From assembly GCF_000745235.1 (NCBI RefSeq), contig NZ_JQNL01000001.1:2686501-2750500 (forward strand): a stretch of 64,000 nucleotides of DNA, read 5' to 3'. A program made the position numbers and the translations under genes. Positions 47,098 through 56,313 of the stretch are shown one piece after another; the stretch's first letter is position 1; the number at the start of each line of letters is the position of its first letter. The stretch comes from Luteibacter mycovicinus. Its GTDB lineage: Bacteria; Pseudomonadota; Gammaproteobacteria; Xanthomonadales; Rhodanobacteraceae. A model generated the notes under the pieces. The model was not told the DNA's origin. It saw nothing but the letters and a program-made list of their open reading frames with translations, and did no database searches.

Positions 47098-49725
47098 ATG
47101 AAGAAGCACACCTCGCAGGCGGCCGTCGCCGCCAAGACCTTCACCACCGTCGCCGCGGACGCCTACCGTCCGGCGGACGAGTTGCTGCGCGCGCTGCATT
47201 CCCGGCCGGACGGCCTGGATGAAGAGGCCATCGCCGAGCGGCTCGACCGTGACGGGATCAACGAGGTGGGCCACGAGAAGCCGCCGCACTGGTCGATCCA
47301 GCTGCTGCATGCCTTTCGCAACCCGTTCATCATCGTGCTGCTCGTGCTTGCGGTCGTGCAGCTGTTCACCGAGGACGACTACACCGGGCCGATCATCATC
47401 GGCGTGATGGTCGGCATCAGCGTGCTGCTGTCGTTCACCCAGGAGTTCCGCTCGTCGCAGGCCGCCGAGCGGCTCAAGGCGATGGTCCGCAATACCTCCA
47501 CGGTGACCCGCCGCGCCGAGGACGGTCACGCCGAGCGTATCGAGGTGCCGGTCGAGGAACTCGTCGTCGGTGACATCGTCCATCTCGGGGCGGGCGACAT
47601 GGTGCCCGCCGATCTCCGCCTGTTGGCGGCCAAGGACCTGTTCATCAGCCAGGCGATCCTGACCGGCGAGTCCATCCCCGTCGAGAAAGTCGCGCCCGCG
47701 GCCGGCGCCACTCTCGCCAGCGACGCCAACGGTCCGCTCGACCTGCCCACCGTCTGCTACATGGGCACCAACGTGGTGTCCGGCACCGCGACCGCCGTGG
47801 TGATGGCCACGGGTGCGCGCACCTACCTGGGCTCGCTGGCGCACACGCTCTCGGGCGAGCGCGTGCAGACCAGCTTCGACCGCGGTATCTCCTCGGTGAG
47901 CTGGCTGTTGATTCGCTTCATGGCGGTCATGGTGCCGGTCGTTTTCCTGATCAACGGCTTCGACAAGCACGACTGGCTGGGCGCCTTCATGTTCGGCCTG
48001 TCGGTCGCCGTGGGCCTGACCCCCGAAATGCTGCCGCTGATCGTCACCGCCAACCTCGGCAAGGGCGCCATCGCCATGTCGAAGCGCAAGGTGGTGGTGA
48101 AGCGCCTCAACGCGATCCAGAACTTCGGTGCCATGGACGTGCTGTGCACGGACAAGACCGGCACCCTGACGCTCGACAAGATCGTGCTCGAGCGTCACGT
48201 CGACCTCAACGGCGACGACTCCGACGACGCGCTGGAATACGGCTACCTCAACAGCCGCTTCCAGACCGGCCTGCGCAACCTGATGGACAAGGCCGTGCTG
48301 GCCCACCGCGACCTCGAGCCGGTGGCACGTCGCTTCCACGTTGTCGACGAGATTCCGTTCGACTTCCAGCGCCGCCGCATGTCGGTGGTGGTGGCGGACG
48401 GGCAGGGCGAGCAGTTGCTCGTCTGCAAGGGCGCCGTGGAAGAGATGCTGGCGATCTGCAGCGAGGCCCGCATCGGTGAGGTCACGGAGCCGATGACCTC
48501 GGAGAAGCGCGCCGAGATCCGCGCCATGACAAATCGCCTCAACGAGGACGGGCTGCGCGTGCTGATCGTCGCCGTGCGTCGCGATCCCACCGGCGACCGC
48601 GCTTATGGCGTGGCGGACGAAGCGGGCCTCACGGCTGTCGGCTGCCTCGCGTTCCTCGATCCGCCGAAGGACTCCGCGGCGACCGCCATTCGCGCGCTGA
48701 ACCACCACGGCGTGGCGGTGAAGGTCATCACCGGCGACAACGAGGCGGTGACGCGCAAGATCTGCACCGAGGTCGGTCTCGATGTGCAGGAGTCCGTCCT
48801 GGGCCGCGATATCGAGCAGCTCGACGACGATGCTCTCGACGCGATGGTCGAGCGCACCACGGTCTTCGCCAAGATGTCGCCCGTGCAGAAGGCGCGCGTG
48901 GTCAAGGCGCTGCAGCGCCGTGGTCACACGGTGGGCTTCCTCGGCGACGGCATCAACGACGCGCCGGCACTGCGCGACGCTGACGTGGGCATCTCGGTCG
49001 ATACGGCGACCGATATCGCCAAGGAGTCGGCGGACATCATCCTGCTCGAAAAGAACCTGATGGTGCTGGAAGAGGGTGTGATCGAAGGGCGTATCACCTT
49101 CGGCAACATCATGAAATACATCAAGATGACCGCCAGCTCCAACTTCGGCAACGTGTTCAGCGTGCTGGTGGCGAGCGCGTTCCTGCCGTTCCTGCCGATG
49201 CTGCCGCTGCAGATCCTGGTGCAGAACCTGCTGTACGACCTGTCGCAGCTGTCCATCCCCTTCGACCGCATGGACGAGGAATACCTGCGTGTGCCGCGTA
49301 AGTGGGACGCGGGCGATATCGGTCGTTTCATGGTGTGGATCGGCCCGGTCAGCTCGGTGTTCGACATCACGACGTTCTGGCTGATGTGGCATTACTTCGG
49401 GGCGAACGATGTCGCTCACCAGTCGCTCTTCCAGTCCGGCTGGTTCATCGAGGGTCTGCTTTCGCAGACGCTGGTCGTGCACATGATCCGCACGCGACGC
49501 ATTCCGTTCCTGCAGAGCGTCGCATCGGCGCCGGTACTGGCGCTGACCGTCGCGATCATGATCATCGGCATGTTCATTCCGTACACGGCGATCGGTGCGC
49601 GCATCGGCATGCAGCCGCTGCCGGGCATCTACTTCGCCTGGCTGGCGCTCACCCTGGCGTCCTACTGTGTGCTGACCCAGGTGATGAAGACGATCTACAT
49701 CAAGCGCTACGGCCACTGGCTGTAG
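47098..49725 (+). CDS. mgtA: magnesium-transporting P-type ATPase
   Basis: An 875-residue P-type ATPase (type IIIB) that imports Mg2+ across the inner membrane. The motifs are: TGES in the actuator domain (LTGESIPVEK), GLTPEMLPLIVTANLGKGA of membrane segment 4, DKTGTLT with the phosphorylated Asp, KGAVEEML in the nucleotide domain, TGDNEAVT and GDGINDAPALRDADVG. The C-terminal half has ILVQNLLYDLSQLSIPFDRMD, typical of MgtA. It stands behind a long structured leader with two short ORFs, as Mg2+-regulated genes often do. Confidence 0.95.
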   Translation: MKKHTSQAAVAAKTFTTVAADAYRPADELLRALHSRPDGLDEEAIAERLDRDGINEVGHEKPPHWSIQLLHAFRNPFIIVLLVLAVVQLFTEDDYTGPIIIGVMVGISVLLSFTQEFRSSQAAERLKAMVRNTSTVTRRAEDGHAERIEVPVEELVVGDIVHLGAGDMVPADLRLLAAKDLFISQAILTGESIPVEKVAPAAGATLASDANGPLDLPTVCYMGTNVVSGTATAVVMATGARTYLGSLAHTLSGERVQTSFDRGISSVSWLLIRFMAVMVPVVFLINGFDKHDWLGAFMFGLSVAVGLTPEMLPLIVTANLGKGAIAMSKRKVVVKRLNAIQNFGAMDVLCTDKTGTLTLDKIVLERHVDLNGDDSDDALEYGYLNSRFQTGLRNLMDKAVLAHRDLEPVARRFHVVDEIPFDFQRRRMSVVVADGQGEQLLVCKGAVEEMLAICSEARIGEVTEPMTSEKRAEIRAMTNRLNEDGLRVLIVAVRRDPTGDRAYGVADEAGLTAVGCLAFLDPPKDSAATAIRALNHHGVAVKVITGDNEAVTRKICTEVGLDVQESVLGRDIEQLDDDALDAMVERTTVFAKMSPVQKARVVKALQRRGHTVGFLGDGINDAPALRDADVGISVDTATDIAKESADIILLEKNLMVLEEGVIEGRITFGNIMKYIKMTASSNFGNVFSVLVASAFLPFLPMLPLQILVQNLLYDLSQLSIPFDRMDEEYLRVPRKWDAGDIGRFMVWIGPVSSVFDITTFWLMWHYFGANDVAHQSLFQSGWFIEGLLSQTLVVHMIRTRRIPFLQSVASAPVLALTVAIMIIGMFIPYTAIGARIGMQPLPGIYFAWLALTLASYCVLTQVMKTIYIKRYGHWL

Positions 49726-49773
49726 GGATCGCGTCCCACAGGAAGCGTCGCCCGAACGCTACGATGTGCCCTG

Positions 49774-49800
49774 GGCGCGGCGGGACAGACCCGCCGCGCC
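49774..49800 (+). terminator. strong hairpin after mgtA
   Basis: An 11-bp perfect GC stem (49774-49784 with 49790-49800) with a 5-base loop lies 48 bases after the mgtA stop. No T tract follows, so it may stabilise the 3' end or work with Rho. It also lies upstream of the next gene. Confidence 0.4.
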
Positions 49801-49843
49801 GAACACGGTGTCATGTGTGCTCCTCAACCACGGAGTCACAACG

Positions 49844-50323
49844 ATGCTTCGAAACACCCTCGCTGCCGCTCTTCTCGTCCTGCCGCTGGCGGCTTTCGCC
49901 CAGACGCCGCCCGCCGCCGATCGGTACGTCGACATCGTCAACTGGCCGACCGCGGAAGCCAGCCTCGACCGTTTCGCCGGTGTCGAAGCCACGCTCAACG
50001 GTGGCTTCGACAAGATCTGCGGCGACACCTTCTGCGAAGGCGAGTTTCACAACCTCCGCCCTATGCAGCTGACCTGTTCGGTCGACGCGACCAAAAGCAG
50101 CATGAAGCAGTGCGTGTGGACCTTTGCCGGGACCACCGCTTCGGTGGTCACCAAGTCCGGTGCCGTGCAGGCCGCCGGCAAGCTGTACAAGTGCAAGATC
50201 CGTCTGCCGAAGGACATGCTGGTGGAACAGTTCTACGAGGCCATGAAGGCGGATGACGCCCTCAACGCCAAGCTCCCCGGGTCCCGCAATTCCGTCTACG
50301 ACAGCCTCGTCGGCTGTCTCTGA
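49844..50323 (+). CDS. secreted six-cysteine protein, unknown family
   Basis: A 159-residue exported protein with a signal peptide (MLRNTLAAALLVLPLAAFAQ). The mature part contains six cysteines (ICGDTFCEG, LTCSVD, KQCVW, YKCK and the terminal GCL), suggesting three disulfide bonds in the periplasm. The sequence VDIVNWPTAEASLDRF and FCEGEFHNLRPMQLTCS do not match a family I know. GGAG eight bases before the ATG supports the start at 49844; the longer frame is not signal-like. Confidence 0.85.
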   Translation: MLRNTLAAALLVLPLAAFAQTPPAADRYVDIVNWPTAEASLDRFAGVEATLNGGFDKICGDTFCEGEFHNLRPMQLTCSVDATKSSMKQCVWTFAGTTASVVTKSGAVQAAGKLYKCKIRLPKDMLVEQFYEAMKADDALNAKLPGSRNSVYDSLVGCL

Positions 50324-50553
50324 GCCCATCGGGCTATACCGGTAAGGTTTGATACGACCCGGGCCGCCGGCTCCGCGAAAGCGGCGCCGGCGGCTTCCCG
50401 CTGTCGTCGGAGCCAGCCCTGCCGGCGAAAAGCCAACAAGGCGGTGACGCGGCGAACTTCCGTTGTGCCAGTAACGCTTCCCAACCGTTTCATCGCACTC
50501 CACGCCCGCCCCACCGCACACACTCTTGGCGACCCATCCCCACACCTGATCTC

Positions 50554-50577
50554 CTCGTACGTCTCACCACGTACGAG
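50554..50577 (+). promoter_or_regulatory. inverted repeat covering a ribosome-binding site
   Basis: CTCGTACGT (50554-50562) and ACGTACGAG (50569-50577) form a perfect 9-bp stem with a 6-base loop. The 3' arm ends in GAGG (50575-50578), which would be the ribosome site for the ATG at 50587. In RNA the hairpin would hide that site, so it may control translation; as DNA it could be an operator. Confidence 0.5.
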
Positions 50578-50586
50578 GCCTTGACC

Positions 50587-51063
50587 ATGTCCTTGCACCC
50601 CGCATTCAGCGCATTCGCTCTCCTGCTCACGCTCCCCTGCTTCGCCGCCGACGCACCCAAAGCCGAAATCCAGCACGTCGTCGACACCTTCCAGACCGCA
50701 TTGAAAGCTCACGACGCCAAAAGCGTCTCCTCCCTGTTTCTCAACGACAACATCTCCTGGTACACCTCACTGGGTGATGCGTCCTTCACGAGCGTCAAGG
50801 CCAGACACTCCGAGGTAACCACGGCTTACAAAGCCGGCACCCTCAAACAGTTCACCGACTTCATCGGCTCCGGCAAGGTCCAGGTCGAGGAGCGCTTCCA
50901 CAACGTCCGCATCGATACCGACGGAACGGTCGCCTCCGTCTACTTCGATTTCGACTTCCTCGCCGACGGCAAGATAGCCAACCATGGCGCCGAAACCTGG
51001 CAGATGATCCATACGCCGGACGGCTGGAAAATCGCGGCCATGCTCTACTCGTCGAACTTCTGA
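50587..51063 (+). CDS. secreted SnoaL/NTF2-like protein (DUF4440-like)
   Basis: A 158-residue exported protein with signal peptide (MSLHPAFSAFALLLTLPCFA) and an NTF2-like cone fold: a first helix KAEIQHVVDTFQTALKAHD, SLFLNDNISWYTSLGD, and a closing sheet VRIDTDGTVASVYFDFDFL and GAETWQMIHTPDGWKIAAMLYS. This resembles DUF4440 proteins of unknown role that bind small ligands or serve as ketosteroid-isomerase-like enzymes. The 5' region shows more C-rich codons than the neighbours. Confidence 0.83.
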   Translation: MSLHPAFSAFALLLTLPCFAADAPKAEIQHVVDTFQTALKAHDAKSVSSLFLNDNISWYTSLGDASFTSVKARHSEVTTAYKAGTLKQFTDFIGSGKVQVEERFHNVRIDTDGTVASVYFDFDFLADGKIANHGAETWQMIHTPDGWKIAAMLYSSNF

Positions 51064-51099
51064 CCGATAGAATCGGATCCGGGCGAACGAGGGCGGCGC

Positions 51100-52152
51100 A
51101 TGCGGGAAGACAGGAACGTAACAGTATCGCCGGGCATGGCCTGGATCGCAGGCCTGCCTATCCTCGGCTGCATGCTGGTGATGGGTTTGCCGTCGCTTGC
51201 CGATCCGAAGGTCCTCGCGTTTCGCCTCTTCTACACCGCTGCGTACCTGGCATGGATCGTCCCGCTGGGCTGGCTCCAGCGCGTGCTATGGCGACGGGCG
51301 GCGAGCGCATGGACGATGGCAGCCTGGTTGCTGCCGATCAGCTACGCGATGTCCGTCGCCAATGCACTCTTCGCCCTCGAATTTCTCGCGAGTCCGGCCA
51401 TGCGAGCGCGGGTCGGCTGGGCCTGGGTGTTCGGCGGGCTCGACGGCTGCTGGCTGGCGCTGATCGCTTTTTGTGGCATGCAGGCAATGGTGCTGCACCG
51501 GGCGGAACTTCGCGCCGAAGGCCTTCGGTTGCGCGAGGCATCGCAAGCGGCCCGTGATGCGGAGTTGCGTGCCTTGCGCTACCAGCTGCAGCCACACTTC
51601 CTTTTCAACACGCTGAATGCGATCTCGGCCCTGGTACGCGACGATCGTAAGCGCGATGCCACGCGCATGATCGCCCGCCTGGGCGATTTTCTTCGCGCGA
51701 CGCTGGAGCAGTCGCCCGGGCACGAAGTGACGGTCGCGGACGAGATCGCCTTTACCTCTACCTACCTGGATATCGAGAAGGCGCGGCTGGGCGACCGGCT
51801 GCGCGTGAACATTCACACCGGTCCGGACACGCTCGATGCGCAGGTGCCCTACCTCCTGCTGCAGCCGCTGGTCGAGAACGCCATCCGGCATGGCATCGCA
51901 CCCCGCCGTGAGGGCGGCCGGATCGACATTCGTGTCGAGCGTGACGGAGGAACACTTCGGGTGTGGGTCGATAACGATCGCTTCGACGGGCCTTCAGCAG
52001 GAGGGCAGGGCGTGGGTCTGACGAATGTACGTGCCCGCCTAGATGTGCTCTATCCCGGCAATCACCTGCTGGAAGCTGGCCCTCGCGGCGATCGGTGGCG
52101 CACGGCGGTCACCTTGCCCGTGCGCTCTGCCGTCATGCGGACAACCGCATGA
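51100..52152 (+). CDS. LytS/YehU-type sensor histidine kinase
   Basis: A 350-residue membrane sensor: about four hydrophobic segments in the first 130 residues, a linker helix, then the His_kinase domain with phospho-His166 in LRYQLQPHFLFNTLNAISALV and an ATPase domain with PLVENAIRHGIAPR, IRVERDGGTLRVWVDN and GVGLTNVRARL. It is the AlgZ/LytS-like class. Its stop overlaps the ATG of the LytTR regulator (ATGA), so the pair is coupled. Signal unknown. Confidence 0.93.
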   Translation: MREDRNVTVSPGMAWIAGLPILGCMLVMGLPSLADPKVLAFRLFYTAAYLAWIVPLGWLQRVLWRRAASAWTMAAWLLPISYAMSVANALFALEFLASPAMRARVGWAWVFGGLDGCWLALIAFCGMQAMVLHRAELRAEGLRLREASQAARDAELRALRYQLQPHFLFNTLNAISALVRDDRKRDATRMIARLGDFLRATLEQSPGHEVTVADEIAFTSTYLDIEKARLGDRLRVNIHTGPDTLDAQVPYLLLQPLVENAIRHGIAPRREGGRIDIRVERDGGTLRVWVDNDRFDGPSAGGQGVGLTNVRARLDVLYPGNHLLEAGPRGDRWRTAVTLPVRSAVMRTTA

Positions 52153-52865
52153 TTCGCATCGCCGTCGTCGATGACGAGCCCCTCGCTCGCAGGGGCGTGC
52201 AGGTCCGCCTTAATGCGGAGCCCGACGTTATCGTCGTCGCCGAGGCGGCGGATGGTCAGGCGCTGGCCGCCATGCGTCGAACCGATGTGGATCTCGCGAT
52301 CGTCGATGTCCAGATGCCTGGCCTGACCGGTATCGATGCCCTGGCGGCCATACCGCCTCCCGACCGACCGTTGGCGATCCTGTTGACCGCGCACGACAGC
52401 TTCGCTCTCCGTGCCTTTGAACTGGGCGCGGTGGATTACCTGCTGAAGCCCATCGATGATGAACGCTTCGCCGAAGCGATTGAACGGGCTCGTCGACAAC
52501 TCGGCAGGGCGGTGACCACGACAACGAGGCAGGCCGAACGCTTCGCCATTCGTATCGGTGCCCGCATTCACTACGTCGCTGCGGACGAGGTCGAGTGGAT
52601 CGAGGCCGACGGTGATTACGCGGCGCTGCATGTACGCGGCGAACGGTATCTGCTCCGCGAAACCCTGCATACGCTGTCCAGGCGACTCGACCCGCTGCGC
52701 TTTCTCCGGGTGCACCGCTCGGCCATCGTTCGGGTGGATCAGGTCGCCGAACTCCTGCCACGGTCCAACCGCGACGCGGTGGTTCGATTGAAAGATGGTG
52801 CGACGCTGCGCGCAAGTCGTACCTATATCGATGCCCTGCTCGCCGCGTTGCACCGCGGGCAATGA
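52149..52865 (+). CDS. LytTR-type response regulator
   Basis: A 238-residue regulator with a receiver (Asp53 in LAIVDVQMPG, ILLTAHDSFALRAFELGAVDYLLKPI) and a LytTR DNA-binding domain (IHYVAADEVEWIEADGDYAALHV, LRFLRVHRSAIVRVDQV). Such regulators control virulence, envelope and fimbrial genes in many bacteria. It is coupled to the LytS-type kinase upstream; the acyltransferase gene follows by 84 bases and may be a target. Confidence 0.94.
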   Translation: MIRIAVVDDEPLARRGVQVRLNAEPDVIVVAEAADGQALAAMRRTDVDLAIVDVQMPGLTGIDALAAIPPPDRPLAILLTAHDSFALRAFELGAVDYLLKPIDDERFAEAIERARRQLGRAVTTTTRQAERFAIRIGARIHYVAADEVEWIEADGDYAALHVRGERYLLRETLHTLSRRLDPLRFLRVHRSAIVRVDQVAELLPRSNRDAVVRLKDGATLRASRTYIDALLAALHRGQ

Positions 52866-52949
52866 GCGCGCCCGCGAATCGCCATAAACGCGCCGTGCAT
52901 CCGCCCGGACGCGCCCGCACATTGACGTGACACCCAGGGGATCCCACGC

Positions 52950-54098
52950 ATGAACCGCACTCCCGGCCTCGACACGCTGCGCGCGATCGCCATCGCCTGG
53001 GTGATGTTGTTTCACAGTTATCTGGTCGGCGGCCTCGGCGATGGCTTCAGCAAGCTGGAATGGTCGGGGTGGATGGGCGTCGACCTGTTCTTCGTGCTGA
53101 GCGGCTACCTCATCGGCACGCAGGTGCTGAAGTCCCTGAAGACCACGGGCAAGCTCGATTTCGTCGGCTTCTATCGACGACGCTTCATACGAATACTTCC
53201 CGCCTTCTTCGTCGTGCTGGCACTTTATGCGTTATGGCCGGCATGGCGAGAAACGCCGGGTATGCAGCCGTTGTGGCAATTTCCGACGTTTACCTTCAAC
53301 CTGTTGTTCGACAACGGCGACAACTATGCGTTCTCCCACGTGTGGTCGCTATGCGTGGAAGAACACTTCTATCTCGTCTTTCCCTTGCTGGCCTTCGCGC
53401 TGACGCGCAAACCCGCTCTGTGGAAGTTCATCACCGTATGCGTCGCGGTGGTCGCCGGCGGCCTCCTGTTGCGGGCGTGGCTGTGGTCCGATTTGCTGGG
53501 ACCGGCTCGTGATACGGACATCAGTGCGGGCCTGGTCTATCTCCGTTACCTCTATTACCCCACGTGGTCGCGCCTGGATGGGCTCGTCGCCGGTGTCGCC
53601 CTGGCGGCGTGCGGGGTGTATCGCCCGCAGTGGATGGCATGGATCCATGCGCGCGCGGGCTGGGTGCTCGGCGCCGCCACCGTTCTCCTTGGCGTCTGTC
53701 TGGTCCTTTTCGACGGTGCACGCCCCCTGTTCTGGCCCTGCGTCATCGGCTACCCCCTGCTGTCGCTGGCGATGGGTGGCTTCGTCGCCGCCTTCAGCGG
53801 CCCGACCGTCTTCGCAAGGCTGCGGGTGCCCGGTGCCGGATGGCTGGCCGCCGCTTCATACAGCCTCTATCTCTGCCACAAAGGCGTTTTTCATCTGACG
53901 GAGGGGCTGCTCGGTGACGGTCTGGCCGATCATCGCTTTGTCCGTTTCGCCATCTATGCGGCCGCGACTCTGGCTGGCGGTGCGCTGCTTCACTACGGTG
54001 TCGAGCGCCCGTTCCTGCGCTGGCGCGACCGCCGCGTTCATGCTTCGGATACACTACCGCCGCCCAAGGTGATTCCCGGTGTCGCAGCCGGGGATTGA
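52950..54098 (+). CDS. acyltransferase 3 family membrane protein (OafA-like)
   Basis: A 382-residue multi-spanning acyltransferase. The start GLDTLRAIAIAWVMLFHSY holds the conserved R and H of the family, WMGVDLFFVLSGYLIG and RRFIRILPAFF follow, and there is a VWSLCVEEHFYLVFP motif. These proteins add acyl groups to sugars of surface polysaccharide, LPS or other molecules. The last 30 bases overlap the cobalamin riboswitch of the btuB operon, so the two transcripts interleave. Confidence 0.92.
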   Translation: MNRTPGLDTLRAIAIAWVMLFHSYLVGGLGDGFSKLEWSGWMGVDLFFVLSGYLIGTQVLKSLKTTGKLDFVGFYRRRFIRILPAFFVVLALYALWPAWRETPGMQPLWQFPTFTFNLLFDNGDNYAFSHVWSLCVEEHFYLVFPLLAFALTRKPALWKFITVCVAVVAGGLLLRAWLWSDLLGPARDTDISAGLVYLRYLYYPTWSRLDGLVAGVALAACGVYRPQWMAWIHARAGWVLGAATVLLGVCLVLFDGARPLFWPCVIGYPLLSLAMGGFVAAFSGPTVFARLRVPGAGWLAAASYSLYLCHKGVFHLTEGLLGDGLADHRFVRFAIYAAATLAGGALLHYGVERPFLRWRDRRVHASDTLPPPKVIPGVAAGD

Positions 54099-54272
54099 AA
54101 CGGGAATCCGGTGACCCGCGCGACCCACGAGGTCCGCGTCATTCCGGAGCTGCCCCCGCAACGGTAGGCGAGCCAAAGGTCTGCATGAAGCCACTGTGCC
54201 CCGAAAGGCATGGGAAGGCGCCGACCGGCAGGGATTCTCCCTGCGCTCGCAAGCCCGGAGACCGGCCTTCGA
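54066..54272 (+). promoter_or_regulatory. cobalamin riboswitch upstream of btuB
   Basis: The conserved elements run in order: GGGAATCCGGTG (54102-54113), GAGCTGCCCCCGCAACGGTA (54147-54166), a hairpin CCCCGAAAGG, and the B12 box GCAAGCCCGGAGACCGGCC (54248-54266). It controls the downstream uptake and assembly operon by binding coenzyme B12. Downstream, GCGGAGGGCC (54288-54297) and GGCCTTCCGC (54317-54326) form a stem that may be the expression platform; there is no T tract. The 309-base gap before btuB holds nothing else. Confidence 0.95.
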
Positions 54273-54407
54273 GGTAACACCGGACAGGCGGAGGGCCATG
54301 TCGTGGGTGGCCGGCCGGCCTTCCGCCATCGGCGCTCCCCGCTACCGTCTCCCTGTCTCTCGCCATTCATGCCGCGCGGATGGGCGCGGTAGTGCAGGAG
54401 TCACCAC

Positions 54408-56285
54408 GTGTCGCTTCGTATTTCCACCCTCGCGGTCGCCATCGCGATGGCATGCCTCGTTCCCGCCGCGGCCTTCGCCGATGACACCTCCACCGACCTC
54501 GACAAGGTCGTGGTCACCGCGAGCCGGACCGAGCAGACCCAGGCGCAGGTGCTGTCCGCCTCCACGGTGATCGACCGTGCCGGGATCGAGCGGCTGCAGC
54601 CGCGCTCGCTGGCCGACCTGCTGCGTGCGACGCCCGGTGTGTCCATCGCCAATAACGGCGGCCCGGGCAAGTCGACCTCCGTCTTCATGCGCGGCACCGC
54701 GTCCGACCACGTGCTGGTGCTGATCGATGGCGTGAAGGTGGGTTCAGCGACCTCCGGTACGGCGGCCTTCCAGGATATTCCGGTCGACCAGATCGAGCGC
54801 ATCGAAATCGTCCGTGGCCCGTTCTCCAGTCTCTATGGCTCGGACGCGCTGGGCGGCGTCATCCAGATCTTCACCCGTCGTCCGGAAGGCAGCTTCGTGC
54901 CGAACTTCTCCGTCGGCGGCGGCAGCTACGACACCTTGCGCGGCTCGGCCGGCTTCAGCGGACGCGGCTCGAACGGCTGGTACGCGGTGGAAGCGAACCA
55001 CGACCAGACCGACGGCATCAACGCATGCCGCGGCCGCCCCAGCCCGGGCGGCGGCGGTTGCTACACCTACGAGCCGGACAAGGACGGTTACCGCAACAAT
55101 GCGCTGTCGCTGAAGGGCGGATGGCGCTTCGACGAGCAGTGGGACGCCGACGTCAATGCCATGCGCACCGAAGGCGCCAACCATTACGACGGCACCAGCA
55201 GCAACTTCGCCGACTCGTCGACGCAGGTCGTTGGCGGCCGTCTGCGCTATACACCGTCGAAGGACGTGAAGTTCACCCTCAACCTCGGTCGCAGCGGTGA
55301 CTTCTCGACCGACTACGAGAACGGCGTCTACGCCGATACGTTCAACACGCATCGCGACGTCGCCTCGGTGCAGGCGGACCTCGGTCACGTCGGTGGGGAC
55401 GCAGGCCAGACCACGCTCGGTTACGACTGGCAGCGCGATCGCGTCGTCGGCAGTACCGACTACTTCGTCGATGCGCGTCGCAACCACGCGATTTTCGGCC
55501 AGTGGTTGCAGGCATTCGGCGACAGCTCGATCCAGGCCAGTCTGCGCCGTGACGAGAACAGCCAGTTCGGCGGCAAGACCACCGGCAGCCTGCAGTACGG
55601 CTACATGCTGACGAAGGACCTGCGTGTCACCGGCAGCTACGGCACCGCGTTCAAGGCACCGACGTTCAACGACCTGTACTACCCCGACTACGGCAATCCG
55701 GACCTCCGCCCGGAAACTTCCCGCAACTGGGAGCTGGGGCTGCGCGGTACGCCCACGTGGGGTAACTGGTCGATCAATGCCTTCCAGAATCACATCGACA
55801 ACCTGATCGTCTTCGACTCGAGCCTGACCGGTCCGCTGTTCCCGTTTGGTGGCGCGAACAATATCGACCGCGCACGGATCCGTGGCGTGGAGCTGGCAGC
55901 CGACACCACCGTCGCCGACTGGCACCTCTCGTGTAACGCGACGTGGCTGCAGCCGGAAGACGATAGCGACGACGACAGCAAGGGCAACCTGTTGCCACGA
56001 CGTGCCCGCCGTACCGCGAATATCGACGTCGACCGCTCGTTCGGCGCGCTGAGCGTCGGTGCCAGTGTGTTCGCCTCGGGCTATCGCTATGACGACTCGA
56101 CCAACCTGCACCGGCTGGGTGGCTACGCGCTGACCGATCTGCGCATCGCGTACGCCTTCGCGCCGGCGTGGTCGGTGGAGCTGGCCGGCAAGAATGTCTT
56201 CGATCGCCACTACGAGACTGCGCGTTACTTCAATCAGCTGGGTCGCAACTACATGCTCACGTTCCGTTACCAGCCCCGCTCGTAA
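54408..56285 (+). CDS. btuB: TonB-dependent vitamin B12 receptor
   Basis: A 625-residue outer-membrane transporter: signal peptide ending AFAD, TonB box DKVVVTASR (32-40), plug domain (LADLLRATPGVSIANNGGPG, SVFMRGTASDHVLVLIDGVK, PVDQIERIEIVRGPFSSLYGSDALGG), then a 22-strand barrel ending in an aromatic residue cluster (YMLTFRYQPRS). It imports cobalamins or cobinamide into the periplasm with TonB energy. The GTG start follows GCAGGAG. It lies directly behind the cobalamin riboswitch and heads the operon. Confidence 0.96.
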   Translation: MSLRISTLAVAIAMACLVPAAAFADDTSTDLDKVVVTASRTEQTQAQVLSASTVIDRAGIERLQPRSLADLLRATPGVSIANNGGPGKSTSVFMRGTASDHVLVLIDGVKVGSATSGTAAFQDIPVDQIERIEIVRGPFSSLYGSDALGGVIQIFTRRPEGSFVPNFSVGGGSYDTLRGSAGFSGRGSNGWYAVEANHDQTDGINACRGRPSPGGGGCYTYEPDKDGYRNNALSLKGGWRFDEQWDADVNAMRTEGANHYDGTSSNFADSSTQVVGGRLRYTPSKDVKFTLNLGRSGDFSTDYENGVYADTFNTHRDVASVQADLGHVGGDAGQTTLGYDWQRDRVVGSTDYFVDARRNHAIFGQWLQAFGDSSIQASLRRDENSQFGGKTTGSLQYGYMLTKDLRVTGSYGTAFKAPTFNDLYYPDYGNPDLRPETSRNWELGLRGTPTWGNWSINAFQNHIDNLIVFDSSLTGPLFPFGGANNIDRARIRGVELAADTTVADWHLSCNATWLQPEDDSDDDSKGNLLPRRARRTANIDVDRSFGALSVGASVFASGYRYDDSTNLHRLGGYALTDLRIAYAFAPAWSVELAGKNVFDRHYETARYFNQLGRNYMLTFRYQPRS

Positions 56286-56313
56286 TCCGTCCCCCCGTAC
56301 GAGGTACGCCCCG

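Noticed and set aside
47035..49716. 893-codon minus-strand frame opposite mgtA
   Set aside because: Shadow of mgtA; His/Asp/Arg-rich low-complexity translation.
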